DNA from: Aliiroseovarius zhejiangensis
Lineage (GTDB): Bacteria; Pseudomonadota; Alphaproteobacteria; Rhodobacterales; Rhodobacteraceae
Assembly (NCBI RefSeq): GCF_014656375.1
Contig: NZ_BNCH01000005.1
Coordinates: forward strand, 186,001-250,000
Direction: 5' to 3'
DNA: 64,000 nt
Shown here: positions 17,613 to 28,328 of the stretch, piece after piece
Position numbering within the stretch: the stretch's first letter is position 1
Layout: each line of letters starts with the position of its first letter
Made by a program: the position numbers and the translations under genes
The notes under the pieces: generated by a model
Told to the model about the DNA's origin: nothing
What the model saw: the letters and a program-made list of their open reading frames with translations, nothing else
Databases searched by the model: none

Positions 17613-20110
17613 GCGATAATGACGGCAAAAAGACCCTTGGCCTGCGCGGCGGTGCCCGCCCCGGTCAGGTAAAGCAAAGCTTTAGCCACGGGCGGACGAA
17701 AAACGTCGTGGTCGAAACGAAACGCAAGCGCGTTGTCGTGCCCAAGCCGGGTGCGGCAGCGGGTGCTGGTGCGGCCTCGCCTGCGGCGGGTGACCCCAAG
17801 AAACGCCCTGCCGGTATTTCTGATGCCGAGCTGGAGCGCCGCATGAAAGCCTTGCAGGCCGCCAAAGCCCGCGAGACCGAAGAAGCCGAAGCCCGCGCCG
17901 CCGAAGAAAAGGCGCGCGAGGAAGAACGCCAGCGCCGCCGCGAGGAAGCCGAAGCGAAAGAGCGCGAAGAGCGTGAACGCGAGGAGGCCCTGAAAGCCAA
18001 GGCCGAGGAAGAAGAGCGTAAGAAGCGCGAAGCCGAGGATTCCCGCAAGCGCGCCAAGGAACCCGCCCCGGCCGCCGATCCGGCTGCCGCTCAGGCTGCC
18101 GAACAGCGTGGTGCCGGCAAAACCGCCTCGGGCCCCCGCAAGAAAGACGACCGTGGCGGGGCGGCTGACCGTCAGAACCGCAACACCAAAGGTGCGGGCC
18201 GTGACGATGGCCGCCGCTCGGGCAAGCTGACGCTGAACCAGGCGCTGCGTGGTGGCGGAGACCGCCAACGCTCGGTCGCCTCGATGCGACGCAAGCAGGA
18301 ACGCGCGCGTCAAAAGGCGATGGGCGAGAATGTCGAGCGTGAAAAGATCATTCGCGACGTTCAGTTGCCCGAAGCCATCGTGGTGTCCGAACTGGCCGTC
18401 CGCATGGCTGAGCGTGTTGCAGACGTGGTCAAGGCGCTGATGAACATGGGCATGATGGTGACCCAGAACCAGACCATCGACGCCGACACCGCCGAGCTGA
18501 TCATCGAAGAGTTTGGCCACAAGGTCGTGCGCGTATCCGATGCAGACGTTGAAGACGTGATCGACCAGGTCGAGGACAAGGAAGAAGATCTTGTCGCCCG
18601 CCCGCCCGTGATCACCATCATGGGCCACGTTGACCACGGCAAAACCTCGCTTCTGGATGCGATCCGCAACGCGAAAGTGACCGCTGGCGAAGCTGGCGGC
18701 ATCACCCAGCATATCGGCGCCTATCAGGTGAAAACCGATAGTGGTGCGGTGTTGTCCTTCCTGGATACACCCGGCCACGCGGCATTCACGTCGATGCGGG
18801 CCCGTGGCGCGCAGGTGACGGATATCGTGGTGCTGGTTGTGGCGGCGGATGATGCTGTCATGCCGCAGACGATCGAAGCCATCAATCACGCCAAGGCTGC
18901 CGAAGTGCCGATGATCGTCGCGATCAACAAGTGCGACAAGCCTGCTGCGAACCCCGATCAGGTGCGGACCGAACTTCTTCAACACGAAGTGATCGTCGAG
19001 AAGATGTCGGGCGACGTGCAGGATGTCGAGGTTTCGGCCGTCACCGGTCAGGGTCTTGATGAACTGCTGGAAGCCATCGCGCTTCAGGCCGAGATTCTGG
19101 AACTCAAGGCCAACCCGAACCGCGCCGCATCCGGTGCGGTGATCGAAGCGCAGCTTGACGTGGGCCGTGGCCCCGTTGCAACCGTTCTGGTTCAGAACGG
19201 CACCCTGAAACAAGGCGACATCTTCGTGGTGGGCGAACAATACGGCAAGGTCCGCGCTTTGGTAAACGACAAGGGCGACCGCGTGAAGGAAGCCGGTCCC
19301 TCCGTTCCGGTCGAGGTGCTGGGCCTGAACGGCACACCCGAGGCTGGCGACGTCCTGAACGTGGTCGAGACCGAAGCCCAGGCGCGCGAAATCGCCGCGT
19401 ATCGCGAGCAGGCCGCGAAAGACAAGCGCGCTGCCGCAGGGGCCGCCACGACGCTTGAACAGATGATGGCAAAGGCCAAGGCCGACGAAGATGTCGCCGA
19501 GCTGCCCATCCTGGTCAAAGCCGATGTGCAAGGCTCTGCCGAAGCGATCGTGCAGGCGATGGAGAAGATCGGCAACGAAGAGGTCCGCGTGCGCGTGCTG
19601 CACTATGGTGTGGGTGCGATCACCGAATCCGATATCGGTCTGGCCGAAGCATCGAATGCGCCGGTGATCGGTTTCAACGTCCGCGCCAATGCGCAGGCGC
19701 GCAGCAGCGCCAGCCAAAAAGGGGTCGAGATCCGGTACTACTCGATCATCTACGACCTTGTGGACGATGTGAAAGCCGCGGCCTCGGGTCTTCTGTCTGC
19801 TGAAGTGCGCGAGAATTTCATCGGCTACGCCGAGATCCGCGAAGTCTTCAAGGTGTCGGGTGTTGGCAAGGTCGCCGGCTGTCTGGTCACCGAAGGTGTC
19901 GCCCGCCGGTCGGCTGGTGTGCGCCTGCTGCGTGACAACGTGGTGATTCATGAAGGCACGCTGAAGACACTGAAACGCTTCAAGGACGAAGTGAAAGAGG
20001 TGCAGTCCGGTCAGGAATGCGGCATGGCGTTCGAGAATTACGAAGACATCCGCCCCGGCGATGTGATCGAGATCTTCGAACGTGAAGAGGTCGAACGCAC
20101 CCTAGACTGA
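17609..20110 (+). CDS. infB: Translation initiation factor IF-2
   Basis: GTPase that brings fMet-tRNA to the ribosome. 833 residues. The N-terminus (about 80-160) is a long Ala/Glu/Arg-rich charged helix, as usual for IF-2. It is followed by the IF2-N segment ([22 protein letters not shown]), the G domain with [10 protein letters not shown] near residue 339, DTPGHAAF and NKCDKP, and domains II-IV ending in [21 protein letters not shown]. It ends the operon; a strong terminator follows 24 bases later. Confidence 0.98.
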   Translation: MSDNDGKKTLGLRGGARPGQVKQSFSHGRTKNVVVETKRKRVVVPKPGAAAGAGAASPAAGDPKKRPAGISDAELERRMKALQAAKARETEEAEARAAEEKAREEERQRRREEAEAKEREEREREEALKAKAEEEERKKREAEDSRKRAKEPAPAADPAAAQAAEQRGAGKTASGPRKKDDRGGAADRQNRNTKGAGRDDGRRSGKLTLNQALRGGGDRQRSVASMRRKQERARQKAMGENVEREKIIRDVQLPEAIVVSELAVRMAERVADVVKALMNMGMMVTQNQTIDADTAELIIEEFGHKVVRVSDADVEDVIDQVEDKEEDLVARPPVITIMGHVDHGKTSLLDAIRNAKVTAGEAGGITQHIGAYQVKTDSGAVLSFLDTPGHAAFTSMRARGAQVTDIVVLVVAADDAVMPQTIEAINHAKAAEVPMIVAINKCDKPAANPDQVRTELLQHEVIVEKMSGDVQDVEVSAVTGQGLDELLEAIALQAEILELKANPNRAASGAVIEAQLDVGRGPVATVLVQNGTLKQGDIFVVGEQYGKVRALVNDKGDRVKEAGPSVPVEVLGLNGTPEAGDVLNVVETEAQAREIAAYREQAAKDKRAAAGAATTLEQMMAKAKADEDVAELPILVKADVQGSAEAIVQAMEKIGNEEVRVRVLHYGVGAITESDIGLAEASNAPVIGFNVRANAQARSSASQKGVEIRYYSIIYDLVDDVKAAASGLLSAEVRENFIGYAEIREVFKVSGVGKVAGCLVTEGVARRSAGVRLLRDNVVIHEGTLKTLKRFKDEVKEVQSGQECGMAFENYEDIRPGDVIEIFEREEVERTLD

Positions 20111-20133
20111 TCCGGGAACGAGCGTTGCAAATG

Positions 20134-20164
20134 AAAAGGGGACGGTGCGACCGTCCCCTTTTTC
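20134..20164 (+). terminator. Rho-independent terminator after infB
   Basis: Near-perfect hairpin AAAAGGGGACGGT / ACCGTCCCCTTTT around a GCG loop (20134-20163). The T-rich arm supplies the U tract on the plus strand, and the A-rich left arm would do the same for minus-strand transcripts from the small gene at 20191-20331. It therefore looks bidirectional. Confidence 0.88.
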
Positions 20165-20190
20165 TTACTGAATACGCAATGTGTTTCGGC

Positions 20191-20331
20191 TTAGGCCGCC
20201 TTGCAATTGTCGACCGGACGGCCTGCAAACAGGCGATCATCCACACGAACCACGATGCGTCCATCCGGAAGATCCCGCACAAACTGGCCTTGAACCATCA
20301 CACAACTTCCAAGAACAATCGTCCGCAGCAT
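20191..20331 (-). CDS. Small hypothetical protein (46 aa) downstream of infB
   Basis: Reads MLRTIVLGSCVMVQGQFVRD, then a PDGRIVVRVDDRLFAGRPV segment, ending NCKAA. The ATG at 20331 follows a strong GGGAG site seven bases upstream. The alternation of hydrophobic and charged residues suggests a small all-beta (SH3-like or OB-like) domain rather than chance translation. No membrane segment. It shares the bidirectional terminator with infB and lies on the opposite strand. Function is unknown; the family identity rests on pattern and ribosome binding site only. Confidence 0.65.
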   Translation of the reverse strand: MLRTIVLGSCVMVQGQFVRDLPDGRIVVRVDDRLFAGRPVDNCKAA

Positions 20332-20419
20332 CTGAATTCTCCCAATTCACAGCATCGAATCGGCGCAACCATAACAGGTATTTCGAGTTTCGACATATTT
20401 TTGCCGCAAACTGCGCGGA

Positions 20420-20818
20420 TTACAGCCAATCCCGCAGAATTGGGATCAGTGGCAGATCGGCCGGTGGCATTGGATAGTCACGCAACTTGTCCACCCGCGC
20501 CCAGCTAAGCGTTTGACCTTCTTGCGGTTTTGGCTGGCCTTCCCATTTGCGACAGGCAAAGACCGGCATCAGAAGGTGAAAGTCCTCGTAACTGTGGCTG
20601 GCAAAGGTTAACGGCGCCAGACAGGACGCCCAGGTGTCTATGCCCAGCTCTTCCTTCAACTCGCGGATCAGGGCGTGTTCCGGGGTTTCGCCGGGTTCGA
20701 CCTTGCCGCCGGGAAATTCCCACAAGCCGGCCATCGACTTGCCCTCGGGTCGCTGAGCCAGCAACACGCGGCCGTCGCGGTCGATCAGCGCCACCGCCGA
20801 GACAAGAACAACTTTCAT
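20420..20818 (-). CDS. mutT: MutT-type Nudix hydrolase (8-oxo-dGTP diphosphatase)
   Basis: Sanitises the nucleotide pool by hydrolysing 8-oxo-dGTP. The 132-residue protein has the full Nudix box GKVEPGETPEHALIRELKEE followed by LGI (G-x5-E-x7-REUxEExGU). MAGLWEFPGGK before the box and a C-terminal LPLIPILRDWL are typical of MutT. The ATG at 20818 has GAGGG eight bases upstream; the longer open frame lacks family residues. It follows argJ by 19 bases on the same strand. Confidence 0.92.
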   Translation of the reverse strand: MKVVLVSAVALIDRDGRVLLAQRPEGKSMAGLWEFPGGKVEPGETPEHALIRELKEELGIDTWASCLAPLTFASHSYEDFHLLMPVFACRKWEGQPKPQEGQTLSWARVDKLRDYPMPPADLPLIPILRDWL

Positions 20819-20837
20819 GTGATGCCCTCTGCCGCGA

Positions 20838-22139
20838 TTATGATCGATAATCGGCGTTGATCTGGACGTAGCCATGCGTCAGATCGCAGGTCCAGACCGT
20901 CGAAGCGCCACTGCCCACATCCAGATCGACGGAAATGATTAACTCGTCCTGCTTCATGTAGCGTGCGCCGTCTTGTTCGCGATACTCCGGCGACACCCAG
21001 CCCTTTTCGGCCACCAGAACCTCGCCAAAGCGGATCGACAGCTTGTCCCGTTCGGCATAGGCGCCGGATTTTCCGATGGCCATGACAACACGGCCCCAGT
21101 TCGGGTCTTCGCCCGCAATCGCGGTTTTCACCAGTGGTGAATTGGCGATGGCCAGTGCATGAGTGCGGGCGTCAGCATCGGATTTTGCACCGGTCACACG
21201 AACCTCGACAAACTTGGTGGCGCCTTCGCCGTCGCGCACCACTTGATGCGCCAGGTCCAGCATCACGCCATGCAGGGCGTCGCGGAAGGCTTGGTGGTCT
21301 GGTTTGACCTCGACGCCCGATGCGCCGGTTGCCGCCAGCAGCAACGTGTCTGAGGTCGAGGTGTCGCTGTCCACGGTGATGCTGTTGAAACTGCTTTCGG
21401 TCAGGTCCGACAACATGGATTGCAGATCATCCTGGGCGATCTTGGCGTCGGTGAAGATGAAGACCAGCATCGTCGCCATGTCGGGCGCGATCATGCCCGA
21501 CCCTTTGGCGATCCCAGCGATCTGCACGGTGCGATCCCCGATTTTGACTTCGGCTTTGGCGCCCTTGGCGAAGGTGTCCGTGGTGCGAATGGCCTGGGCG
21601 GCCTGCTCCAACCCTTCGGGAGTCAGTGTGCCCTTCAACGCATCGATCCTGGACAAGATGCGGTCATGCGGCAATGGCACGCCGATCACTCCTGTTGAGG
21701 CGGTGTAGACCCTGTTCTTGGGCACAGACAGTGCCTTGGCAACCTCGGTGGTAATGGCCTCGACCGATCTGTCACCGGCGGCCCCCGTAAACGCGTTCGA
21801 GTTTCCGGCATTCACCAGAATCGCCGCCCCTTCGGCTGGGTCTGACCCGAGCTTGGCCTGACAATCCAGCACCGGGGCCGACCGCGTTGCAGAGCGGGTA
21901 AACACACCTGCGATCGTCGTGCCCGGTTGCAGCTCGGCCAGCATGACATCCAGCCGATCTGCGTATTTCACCCCGGCCTTGACCGCTGAAAACCGCGCCC
22001 CGGCGATCACCGGCAGGTCGGGAAAGGACTTCGGCGCCAGAGGCGCTACGGCATGGGTGTGTGTCTGCGCCGCCGTCAGGCGGGCTTGCAGCTTCTTGAT
22101 CTTTTTCTTCAGCTTCTTGATCTTGGCCGTTTTTCCCAT
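20838..22139 (-). CDS. argJ: Bifunctional glutamate N-acetyltransferase/amino-acid acetyltransferase ArgJ
   Basis: Transfers acetyl between ornithine and glutamate in the cyclic arginine pathway. The precursor self-cleaves at the ASTGVIG site near residue 210, where Thr becomes the nucleophile of the beta chain. Other landmarks are ILVNAGNSNAFTGAAG and NSITVDSDTSTSDTLL. It carries an unusual lysine-rich N-terminal extension (MGKTAKIKKLKKKIKKLQAR), likely helical. Total 433 residues. It lies 17 bases downstream of the parvulin gene. Confidence 0.95.
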   Translation of the reverse strand: MGKTAKIKKLKKKIKKLQARLTAAQTHTHAVAPLAPKSFPDLPVIAGARFSAVKAGVKYADRLDVMLAELQPGTTIAGVFTRSATRSAPVLDCQAKLGSDPAEGAAILVNAGNSNAFTGAAGDRSVEAITTEVAKALSVPKNRVYTASTGVIGVPLPHDRILSRIDALKGTLTPEGLEQAAQAIRTTDTFAKGAKAEVKIGDRTVQIAGIAKGSGMIAPDMATMLVFIFTDAKIAQDDLQSMLSDLTESSFNSITVDSDTSTSDTLLLAATGASGVEVKPDHQAFRDALHGVMLDLAHQVVRDGEGATKFVEVRVTGAKSDADARTHALAIANSPLVKTAIAGEDPNWGRVVMAIGKSGAYAERDKLSIRFGEVLVAEKGWVSPEYREQDGARYMKQDELIISVDLDVGSGASTVWTCDLTHGYVQINADYRS

Positions 22140-22156
22140 GCCGTCACCTTTCTGGC

Positions 22157-23053
22157 TTATTGATCCAGCAACGTCATATCACGCAATGCAGCCGGGTCGA
22201 TGCTTTCCAGTTCGATACGGTCGATTTTTGCGGCATCCAGCAGCGCCTTCAGGGCGGCTTCGACCGCGTCGTTTTCGACCTTGATTGTCAGCTCGCTGCG
22301 CACCTCGTCCAGCGTCGGGGCACCTTTCATCCGCGTTTCGTTCAGCTTGATCACGTGCCAGCCGAATTGCGTCTGTACCGGAGCCGAGACAGAACCCGGC
22401 TCCATCCCCATCACCGCATCTTCGAACGGTTTCACCATCATACCGGCACTAAACCAGCCCAATTCGCCGCCACCGGGGCCCGAGGGGCCGGTTGAATGCT
22501 CTTTTGCCAGTTCAGCGAAATCTGCGCCACCATCCAGTTCTTCGATCAGCTCTTTCGCCTTGTCTTCGGTTTCCACCAGAATATGCGCGGCGCTGAACTC
22601 CTGCGTCGGTTCGGCATCGGCATATTCGGCATCATAGGCTGCCTGCAGTGCCTCATCGGTGACGGCGCCTGCGATCACCTCTTCCACCTTGTCATTGGCG
22701 GCCAGTTCGCGCCGCTGGTTTTCCAGGCGGATTTCCGCGCGGTGGCTCAGTTCGCCCATGGCCTGACCCAGAACGGCCTGCTGGATCAGCTGCTCGACGA
22801 TACCAGGCAGCAGAACGTCGTCTGGCAGTTGCTGGAATTGTTCAGGCAGGCTGACCCGTGCAGCCACCAAATGCGCCATTGTGATGTCTTCGCCGTTGAC
22901 CGTCGCCACGACCGTGTCGCCGGTTACGTCAATCATTTCGACCTTCTGGTCTTCCGTTTGCGCATCGGCCGTTTCGGTGTCCTGCGCGGCCAGCGGTGCG
23001 GTCAGGCCCAGCGACAGCGCCGTGGTCAGAAGAAGAACGTTGCGTTTCAACAT
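22157..23053 (-). CDS. Parvulin-type peptidyl-prolyl isomerase, periplasmic
   Basis: SurA/PrsA-like foldase of 298 residues. A signal peptide (1-23, ending PLAAQ) precedes an acidic linker, a SurA-N-like helical region (TMAHLVAARVSLPEQFQ) and the rotamase domain from about residue 150 (FSAAHILVETEDKAKEL, GGGELGWFSAGMMVKPFEDA, TQFGWHVIKL). The ATG at 23053 follows GAGGACAAAATC. It probably helps fold secreted or outer-membrane proteins. It is divergent from secA, which makes a shared export theme plausible. Confidence 0.9.
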   Translation of the reverse strand: MLKRNVLLLTTALSLGLTAPLAAQDTETADAQTEDQKVEMIDVTGDTVVATVNGEDITMAHLVAARVSLPEQFQQLPDDVLLPGIVEQLIQQAVLGQAMGELSHRAEIRLENQRRELAANDKVEEVIAGAVTDEALQAAYDAEYADAEPTQEFSAAHILVETEDKAKELIEELDGGADFAELAKEHSTGPSGPGGGELGWFSAGMMVKPFEDAVMGMEPGSVSAPVQTQFGWHVIKLNETRMKGAPTLDEVRSELTIKVENDAVEAALKALLDAAKIDRIELESIDPAALRDMTLLDQ

Positions 23054-23149
23054 GATTTTGTCCTCAAAACAGGCCGGATTCCCCGGCAACATTGACAGTT
23101 TTCCACCCGACGCTTACATCGCTTGAAGGCTTGAGAGCGCTGGTTCTTG

Positions 23150-23168
23150 GGCCCCTAGATAGGGGGCC
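23150..23168 (+). promoter_or_regulatory. GC-rich hairpin in the secA leader
   Basis: GGCCCC (23150-23155) and GGGGCC (23163-23168) flank a seven-base loop, about 65 bases before the secA start. There is no U tract, so it is a leader or mRNA-stability hairpin rather than a terminator. Whether it regulates secA is unknown. Confidence 0.35.
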
Positions 23169-23232
23169 GGACAGGGACGGGCAAGTTCCCTCTGGTCACA
23201 CCAGCGTCAGAACCGCATTGAGGCAAGAAAAC

Positions 23233-25905
23233 ATGCTTGGAAAAATCGCGCGTAAGGTCTTTGGCACCCCCAACGACCGAATGATCAAAGCGACCCGCCC
23301 GATCGTCGAACAAATCAACGCGCTTGAGGATGAGTATGCCGCCCTGACGGATGACGGCATCATCGCCAAGACGGAAGAATTCAAAAAACGCATCGCGGGC
23401 GGGGAAAAGCTGGATGCGATCCTGCCCGAAGCCTTCGCCAACTGCCGCGAAGCCGCCAAGCGCGCGCTGGGGCTGCGTGCCTTCGACACGCAGTTGATCG
23501 GTGGCATCTTCCTGCACCGTGGCAACATTGCCGAGATGAAGACCGGTGAAGGCAAGACACTGGTTGCGACCTTTCCCGCCTATCTGAATGCGCTGTCGGG
23601 CGACGGTGTGCATATCGTGACCGTGAACGACTATCTCGCCAAACGTGATGCGGAATGGATGGGCAAGGTCTATGGCGCGCTGGGGCTGACCACGGGCGTC
23701 GTTTATCCCCATCAGCCGGATGACGAGAAACGCGCAGCTTATGCCTGTGACGTGACCTATGCGACGAACAATGAACTTGGCTTCGATTATCTGCGCGACA
23801 ACATGAAATCCGAGCTGAAGGATATGTATCAGCGCGGGCACAATTTCGCGATTGTGGACGAGGTCGATTCGATCCTGATCGACGAAGCGCGGACACCCCT
23901 GATCATTTCCGGCCCGTCCGAGGACCGGTCCGAGCTTTATGTGACCATCGACAAGCTAATCCCCGAGCTGACGGAAGAGCATTACGAGATCGACGAGAAA
24001 AACCGTGGCGCCACCTTCACCGAAGAGGGCAACGAGTTTCTTGAAGAGCTGCTGCACGCCCATGGCCTGCTGCCGGAAGGGCAGTCGCTTTATGACCCCG
24101 AAAGCACCACGATCGTGCACCACGTGAACCAGGGCCTGCGGGCGCACAAACTGTTCACCCGCGATAAAGATTATATCGTCCGTGACGGCGAAGTTGTGCT
24201 GATTGACGAGTTTACCGGGCGCATGATGGCCGGGCGACGTCTGTCCGAAGGTCTGCACCAGGCGATCGAGGCCAAAGAGGGCTGCAAGACACAGCCTGAA
24301 AACGTCACGCTGGCGTCGGTCACTTTCCAGAACTACTTCCGTCTGTACAACAAGCTCTCTGGCATGACTGGCACGGCCCTGACAGAAGCCGACGAATTTG
24401 ACGAGATCTACAAGCTGGGCGTGGTCGAAATTCCCACCAACCGGCCCATCGCGCGGATTGATGAGCACGACGCCGTCTATCGCACCACCGCCGAGAAATA
24501 TAATGCCGTGGTCGAGGAAATTCGCGAGGCCAACAAGAAAGGTCAGCCGATCCTTGTCGGCACCACCTCGATCGAGAAATCGGAAGAGCTGTCGAAGATG
24601 CTGACGCAGGCCGGCATCAAGCATGATGTTCTGAACGCGCGCCAGCACGAACGCGAAGCACAGATCGTCGCCGATGCGGGCAAGCTGGGCGCCGTGACCA
24701 TCGCCACCAACATGGCCGGGCGCGGCACGGACATCAAGCTGGGCGGCAATGTCGAATTTCAGGTGATGGAGGCGATTGCCGCCGACCCTGACGGCAACCC
24801 CGACGAAATCCGCGCCAAGATCGAAGCCGCCCACGAGGCGGACGAACAGGCGGTCAAGGATGCGGGCGGGCTGTTCGTTCTGGCCACCGAGCGACATGAA
24901 AGCCGCCGGATCGACAACCAGTTGCGCGGCCGTTCGGGTCGTCAGGGTGACCCCGGCCGGTCGGCCTTCTTCCTGTCGCTGGAAGATGACCTGATGCGGA
25001 TTTTCGGCTCTGAACGGTTGGAAAAAGTGCTGTCCACGCTTGGCATGAAGGAAGGCGAGGCGATCATCCACCCATGGGTAAACAAATCGCTGGAGCGCGC
25101 GCAGGCCAAGGTCGAAGGTCGCAACTTCGACATCCGCAAGCAGCTTCTGAAATTCGACGACGTGATGAATGACCAGCGGAAAGCGATCTTTGGTCAGCGT
25201 CTGGAAATCATGGAAGCCGACGATCTGTCGGAAATTGTCGGTGATATGCGCCATCAGGTGATCGACGATCTGGTTGACGAACATATGCCTCCGAAATCCT
25301 ATGCAGATCAATGGGATACGCGCGGCTTGCAGGCTGCCATTATCGAAACACTGGGCTTTGAGGCGCCGGTGATCGACTGGGCCGCCGAAGAAGGCGTGGA
25401 TGACGACAGCATTCGTGAGCGGCTTTACGATGCCTCGGACGCTTTCATGGCGAAGAAGGCAGCAGAGTTCGGGCCCGAGACCATGCGCTCGATCGAAAAG
25501 CAACTTGTGCTGCAAACCATCGACAGTAAGTGGCGCGAACACCTTCTGACGCTGGACCACCTGCGGTCGGTTGTCGGGTTCCGGGGCTATGCCCAGCGTG
25601 ACCCGCTGAATGAATACAAGAACGAGGCCTTCCAGCTGTTTGAAAGCATGTTGGACAGTCTGCGTTCGGACGTGACCAAGAAACTGGCCCAGATCCGCCC
25701 GATGTCGGACGAGGAACAGCAGGCAATGATGCAGCAGATGATCCAGCAGCAGCAGGCGTTGGCGCAGGCGGCAGATAATGCACAGGACGCCAAGGACGGG
25801 TTTGATGAAACCAACCCGGCCAGCTGGGGCAACCCGTCGCGCAACGATCCCTGCCCCTGCGGATCGGGCAAGAAGTTCAAGCATTGCCACGGGCGGCTGG
25901 CCTGA
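23233..25905 (+). CDS. secA: Preprotein translocase ATPase SecA
   Basis: Motor that drives preproteins through SecYEG. 890 residues. The ATG at 23233 gives the family start ([16 protein letters not shown]). Walker A is [17 protein letters not shown] near residue 105. [19 protein letters not shown], the [15 protein letters not shown] helicase motif and the [12 protein letters not shown] motif follow. The C-terminus has the zinc-binding [14 protein letters not shown] tail, which binds SecB, also encoded in this window. It is divergent from the parvulin gene. Confidence 0.98.
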   Translation: MLGKIARKVFGTPNDRMIKATRPIVEQINALEDEYAALTDDGIIAKTEEFKKRIAGGEKLDAILPEAFANCREAAKRALGLRAFDTQLIGGIFLHRGNIAEMKTGEGKTLVATFPAYLNALSGDGVHIVTVNDYLAKRDAEWMGKVYGALGLTTGVVYPHQPDDEKRAAYACDVTYATNNELGFDYLRDNMKSELKDMYQRGHNFAIVDEVDSILIDEARTPLIISGPSEDRSELYVTIDKLIPELTEEHYEIDEKNRGATFTEEGNEFLEELLHAHGLLPEGQSLYDPESTTIVHHVNQGLRAHKLFTRDKDYIVRDGEVVLIDEFTGRMMAGRRLSEGLHQAIEAKEGCKTQPENVTLASVTFQNYFRLYNKLSGMTGTALTEADEFDEIYKLGVVEIPTNRPIARIDEHDAVYRTTAEKYNAVVEEIREANKKGQPILVGTTSIEKSEELSKMLTQAGIKHDVLNARQHEREAQIVADAGKLGAVTIATNMAGRGTDIKLGGNVEFQVMEAIAADPDGNPDEIRAKIEAAHEADEQAVKDAGGLFVLATERHESRRIDNQLRGRSGRQGDPGRSAFFLSLEDDLMRIFGSERLEKVLSTLGMKEGEAIIHPWVNKSLERAQAKVEGRNFDIRKQLLKFDDVMNDQRKAIFGQRLEIMEADDLSEIVGDMRHQVIDDLVDEHMPPKSYADQWDTRGLQAAIIETLGFEAPVIDWAAEEGVDDDSIRERLYDASDAFMAKKAAEFGPETMRSIEKQLVLQTIDSKWREHLLTLDHLRSVVGFRGYAQRDPLNEYKNEAFQLFESMLDSLRSDVTKKLAQIRPMSDEEQQAMMQQMIQQQQALAQAADNAQDAKDGFDETNPASWGNPSRNDPCPCGSGKKFKHCHGRLA

Positions 25906-25992
25906 TCCGGTGTGCCCGGAACATCTGTGGTTGAAATCCGGCGCGTCAATCCGGATGATTGCGCACAGGGATTGCACGGGTTGGGGAAAGCC

Positions 25993-27552
25993 ATGAACAG
26001 TTTGCGCGCATTGGCCGCGGTGTTTTTTCTGGTGCTGGCCTCTGGTGTCGCTGCCCGTGCCGATGATGTGTCGCTGACCTCGCGCGATGGCTCGATCCAG
26101 CTGACCGGCACGCTTCTGACCTTCGACGGCGAATTTTATCGTGTCGATACCGAGTTCGGCATTCTGACCGTTGACAGTTCGGGTGTCACTTGCGAAGGGC
26201 CGGGCTGCCCCAGCCTTGGTCCGTTCGTGGCCGAGCTGGTCATTTCGGGCGCCCATACGATGGGCGAAGTTCTGTTCCCGGCACTGGTCGAAGGCTTCGC
26301 CCTGCGCGAAGGTTATGCGTTGAAGCGCGAAGAGGTGCTGGGCATCGGCACGCTTTACACGCTGTATGATGGCGCTTCTGGGCAGGAACAGGCTCGCATC
26401 ACGATCAAATTGACCACAAGCGCCGAAGGGTTTGCCGATCTTCTGGGCCAGCAAGCCGATATGGTTTTGTCGATGCGGCAGGCGTCCACCCGCGAACGCA
26501 GCATGGCCCGCGAGGCAGGGCTCGGCGATCTGCGCATCGCGCGGCAAAGCCGGGTCATCGCGCTGGACGCGCTGGTGCCGATCGTGGCGCCGGGCAACCC
26601 GGTGACAAAACTGTCCATCGCGCAACTGGCGGCGATCTATGCGGGGAAGATCACGAACTGGCGCGAGCTGGGTGGCGAAGACGCCCCCATCACGCCCTAT
26701 CTGATGGATATCGAAGAAGGCTTCGGCCCGGCCTTCATGCAGCAGGTCATTGCCGCCAGCGGTGTCACCCTGTCTGATCGGGTGCGGTTTCACCCCTCGG
26801 TCACGGCGTTGAATGATGCCATTGCCAGCGATCCGTTCGGCATCGCAATCACGTCCTTCATGCGGCCCGGAAATGGCGAGGTGGTGCAGCTGTCGGGCAG
26901 TTGCGGCTTTCGCGTACGGGCCACATCGCGGTCGATCAAGTCAGAGGATTACCCCCTGACCATGCCGATGTACCTGTATCTGCCGGAACGGCGCTTGCCG
27001 CTCTTGGGGCGCGAGTTTCTGTCCTATCTTCGCACCGACAGTGCGCAGTTCGTGACCCGCCGGGCCGGGTTCGTCGATCAGGCACTGACCCGCATCCCGA
27101 TTCAGGATCAGGGCGACCGCATGGCCAATGCCATCGCCGCGGCAGGGGAAGAAATTGCGCTGGGCGAGTTGAAACGGATGATCGATACCTTTGACGGCAA
27201 GGACCGGCTGTCGATCAGTTTTCGGTTCGAAGGCGGCTCGACGCGGCTGGATGCACCGTCGCGGTCCAATGTCGCCCTGCTGGCAAAGGCACTGGAAAGC
27301 GGACGATTTGACGGGCACCAGATGGTGTTTGTCGGGTTTTCCGACGGTCAGGGCGCGGCAGAACAGAACCTGGACCTGGCCCGAAAACGCGCCACATCGG
27401 TGCGGGCGCAGGTTCTGGCGCAGCTCGAGGCCTTCGATGACACCCGCGTCGACCTTCGGGTCGATGCGTTCGGCGAAGCGATGCCCATGGCTTGCGATGA
27501 CAGTGCCTGGGGGCGCAGCGTCAACCGTCGGGTCGAAATCTGGGTTGACTGA
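25993..27552 (+). CDS. PstS-like phosphate-binding domain fused to an OmpA C-terminal domain
   Basis: Secreted protein of 519 residues. Signal peptide (1-24, ending VAARA), then a short beta-rich segment, then a periplasmic-binding fold of the PstS type from about residue 80 (ISGAHTMGEVLFPALVEGF, IVAPGNPVTKLSIAQLAAIY, AGKITNWRELGG). The C-terminal 120 residues are an OmpA/MotB domain (ISFRFEGGSTRLDAPSR, MVFVGFSDGQGAAEQNL, LARKRATSVRAQ) that binds peptidoglycan. It could tether a ligand-binding domain to the wall. The ATG follows GGGGAAAG. It is convergent with radC two bases away. Confidence 0.88.
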   Translation: MNSLRALAAVFFLVLASGVAARADDVSLTSRDGSIQLTGTLLTFDGEFYRVDTEFGILTVDSSGVTCEGPGCPSLGPFVAELVISGAHTMGEVLFPALVEGFALREGYALKREEVLGIGTLYTLYDGASGQEQARITIKLTTSAEGFADLLGQQADMVLSMRQASTRERSMAREAGLGDLRIARQSRVIALDALVPIVAPGNPVTKLSIAQLAAIYAGKITNWRELGGEDAPITPYLMDIEEGFGPAFMQQVIAASGVTLSDRVRFHPSVTALNDAIASDPFGIAITSFMRPGNGEVVQLSGSCGFRVRATSRSIKSEDYPLTMPMYLYLPERRLPLLGREFLSYLRTDSAQFVTRRAGFVDQALTRIPIQDQGDRMANAIAAAGEEIALGELKRMIDTFDGKDRLSISFRFEGGSTRLDAPSRSNVALLAKALESGRFDGHQMVFVGFSDGQGAAEQNLDLARKRATSVRAQVLAQLEAFDDTRVDLRVDAFGEAMPMACDDSAWGRSVNRRVEIWVD

Positions 27553-27554
27553 CC

Positions 27555-28328
27555 CTAAAGGTACCCCGTCCCGCGAAAGCTGAGTTCCGTGGATTTGCCG
27601 ATGATCAGATGATCGTGCAAGGTCAGGCCCAGTGCTGTTGCCGCGTCGCTCACCTGCTGTGTCATCTGAATATCGCTGTCCGAGGGTGTGGGGTCGCCCG
27701 AGGGATGGTTGTGCACCAGGATCAGCGCAGAGGCGTTCAGCTCCAGCGCGCGCTTGACCACCTCGCGCGGGTAAACCGGGACGTGATCGACGGTGCCCTG
27801 CCCCTGCGCCTCGTCCGCGATCAGCACGTTCTTGCGGTCCAGAAACAGCACTCGGAATTGTTCGGTGTCACGATGGGCCATCGTGGTGTGGCAGTAATCC
27901 AGCACCGCGTCCCAAGACGAGATCACGTGCCGCTGAATGACCCGGCTGCGCGCCATGCGTTGCGCGGCGGCCTCGACGATTTTCAACTCGGTGATCACCG
28001 CGTTCCCGATCCCCGGCACATCGCGCAGACGCTGCACGGGCGCTGTCACCACGCGGTTGAAATCGCCGAACATATCCAAAAGCGTTCGCGCCAACGGTTT
28101 CACGTCGCGGCGCGGAATGGCCCGAAACAGCACGAGCTCCAACATCTCGTAATCCGGCATGGCCTGTGCCCCACCGGTCATGAACCGATCACGCAGACGT
28201 TTGCGGTGATCCTTGATGTAAGACGGCAGCTTGCCGTCCTTCACCTGAACGGGAAGAACCGGCGCTTCGTCGCTGTCAAACAGCGCCTGTGGCATTTCAT
28301 CGAATTGGAATTGTCTGCTCTCGGTCAT
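27555..28328 (-). CDS. radC: RadC-family JAB/MPN domain protein
   Basis: Historically called a DNA-repair protein, but its biochemical role is unproven. The N-terminal region has a UPF0758 helix-hairpin-helix ([20 protein letters not shown]). The C-terminal JAMM metalloprotease-like motif reads [18 protein letters not shown], with the upstream [13 protein letters not shown] helix. 257 residues from the ATG at 28328; the ribosome binding site is weak. It lies downstream of dnaJ on the same strand. Confidence 0.9.
   Translation of the reverse strand: MTESRQFQFDEMPQALFDSDEAPVLPVQVKDGKLPSYIKDHRKRLRDRFMTGGAQAMPDYEMLELVLFRAIPRRDVKPLARTLLDMFGDFNRVVTAPVQRLRDVPGIGNAVITELKIVEAAAQRMARSRVIQRHVISSWDAVLDYCHTTMAHRDTEQFRVLFLDRKNVLIADEAQGQGTVDHVPVYPREVVKRALELNASALILVHNHPSGDPTPSDSDIQMTQQVSDAATALGLTLHDHLIIGKSTELSFRGTGYL

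Noticed and set aside
17870-18060. Repetitive GAA/GCC-rich stretch suggesting a tandem repeat
   Set aside because: It encodes the charged Ala/Glu/Arg helix that IF-2 normally has; no fixed repeat unit.
17585-19951. 788-codon minus-strand open frame opposite infB
   Set aside because: Antisense of a long GC-rich gene with strong codon bias; His/Gly-rich composition, no domain, no ribosome binding site.
23956-26793. 945-codon minus-strand open frame opposite secA and the PstS-OmpA gene
   Set aside because: Shadow of two well-supported plus-strand genes; composition is that of reverse-strand translation.
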